Shown in pieces: positions 3,979-6,739 of a stretch of 6,739 nucleotides of DNA. Numbering within the stretch: position 1 is the stretch's first letter; every line of letters begins with the position of its first letter. A program made the translations under genes and the position numbers. This DNA comes from Chloroflexota bacterium (GTDB lineage Bacteria; Chloroflexota; Limnocylindria; Limnocylindrales; CSP1-4), in NCBI GenBank assembly GCA_017881985.1, contig JADGQH010000182.1, positions 1 to 6,739 of the forward strand. Reading direction: 5' to 3'. The notes below the pieces were generated by a model. It did not search any database and was not told the DNA's origin. It worked only from the letters and a program-made list of their open reading frames with translations.

Positions 3979-6739
<2,761 letters not shown>

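Overview
The window is a piece of a core bacterial translation/transcription operon, all on the + strand, in the order tuf (3' end) - rpmG - tRNA-Trp(CCA) - secE - nusG - rplK - rplA - [L10-type leader] - rplJ - rplL - [hairpin + promoter] - rpoB (5' part). Base composition is high GC, with strong G/C preference at third codon positions, and two genes (secE, rplK) start with GTG. The order tuf-rpmG-trpT-secE-nusG directly ahead of rplKAJL-rpoB, a short RpoB without the large E. coli insertions, and the wording of the proteins suggest a high-GC non-proteobacterium. A member of the Chloroflexota is my best guess, but this is an impression from sequence style and not a computed placement.

Region by region: positions 1-581 hold the last 29 codons of EF-Tu, a very tightly spaced L33 gene that lacks its fourth zinc-site cysteine, a canonical tRNA-Trp embedded in the operon, and SecE. 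Positions 591-2434 hold NusG, L11 and L1. The 122-base L11-L1 spacer begins with an imperfect tandem duplication of the end of rplK and is full of perfect hairpins, some mutually exclusive. Positions 2435-2797 (363 bases) have no real gene. They hold a strong 8-bp hairpin, an RNA that matches the L10 leader signature (AGACAG ... GCCGAGG), and a downstream section with possible alternating pairings that could sequester the rplJ ribosome binding site. Positions 2798-3783 hold L10 and L7/L12.

Positions 3784-3978 (195 bases) separate the ribosomal genes from RNA polymerase. They hold a long hairpin, a near-consensus sigma-70-type promoter (TTGACA - 16 - TACAAT), an 8-bp direct repeat placed around the -10 element, a 24-base uninterrupted pyrimidine run and a small hairpin that can cover the rpoB Shine-Dalgarno. 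RpoB then runs off the right edge after 920 codons.

Together the genes supply the L1 stalk (L1), the GTPase-associated stalk and its base (L11, L10, L12), EF-Tu that works with that stalk, transcription factor NusG, the translocon subunit SecE and the beta subunit of RNA polymerase. I see no mobile element, CRISPR, defence system or novel gene. The gene content is ordinary housekeeping; what deserves a second look is the non-coding RNA structure and a few natural residue changes (L33 C-to-E, RpoB Ser at the E. coli 526 position, an extended L10 C-terminal helix).
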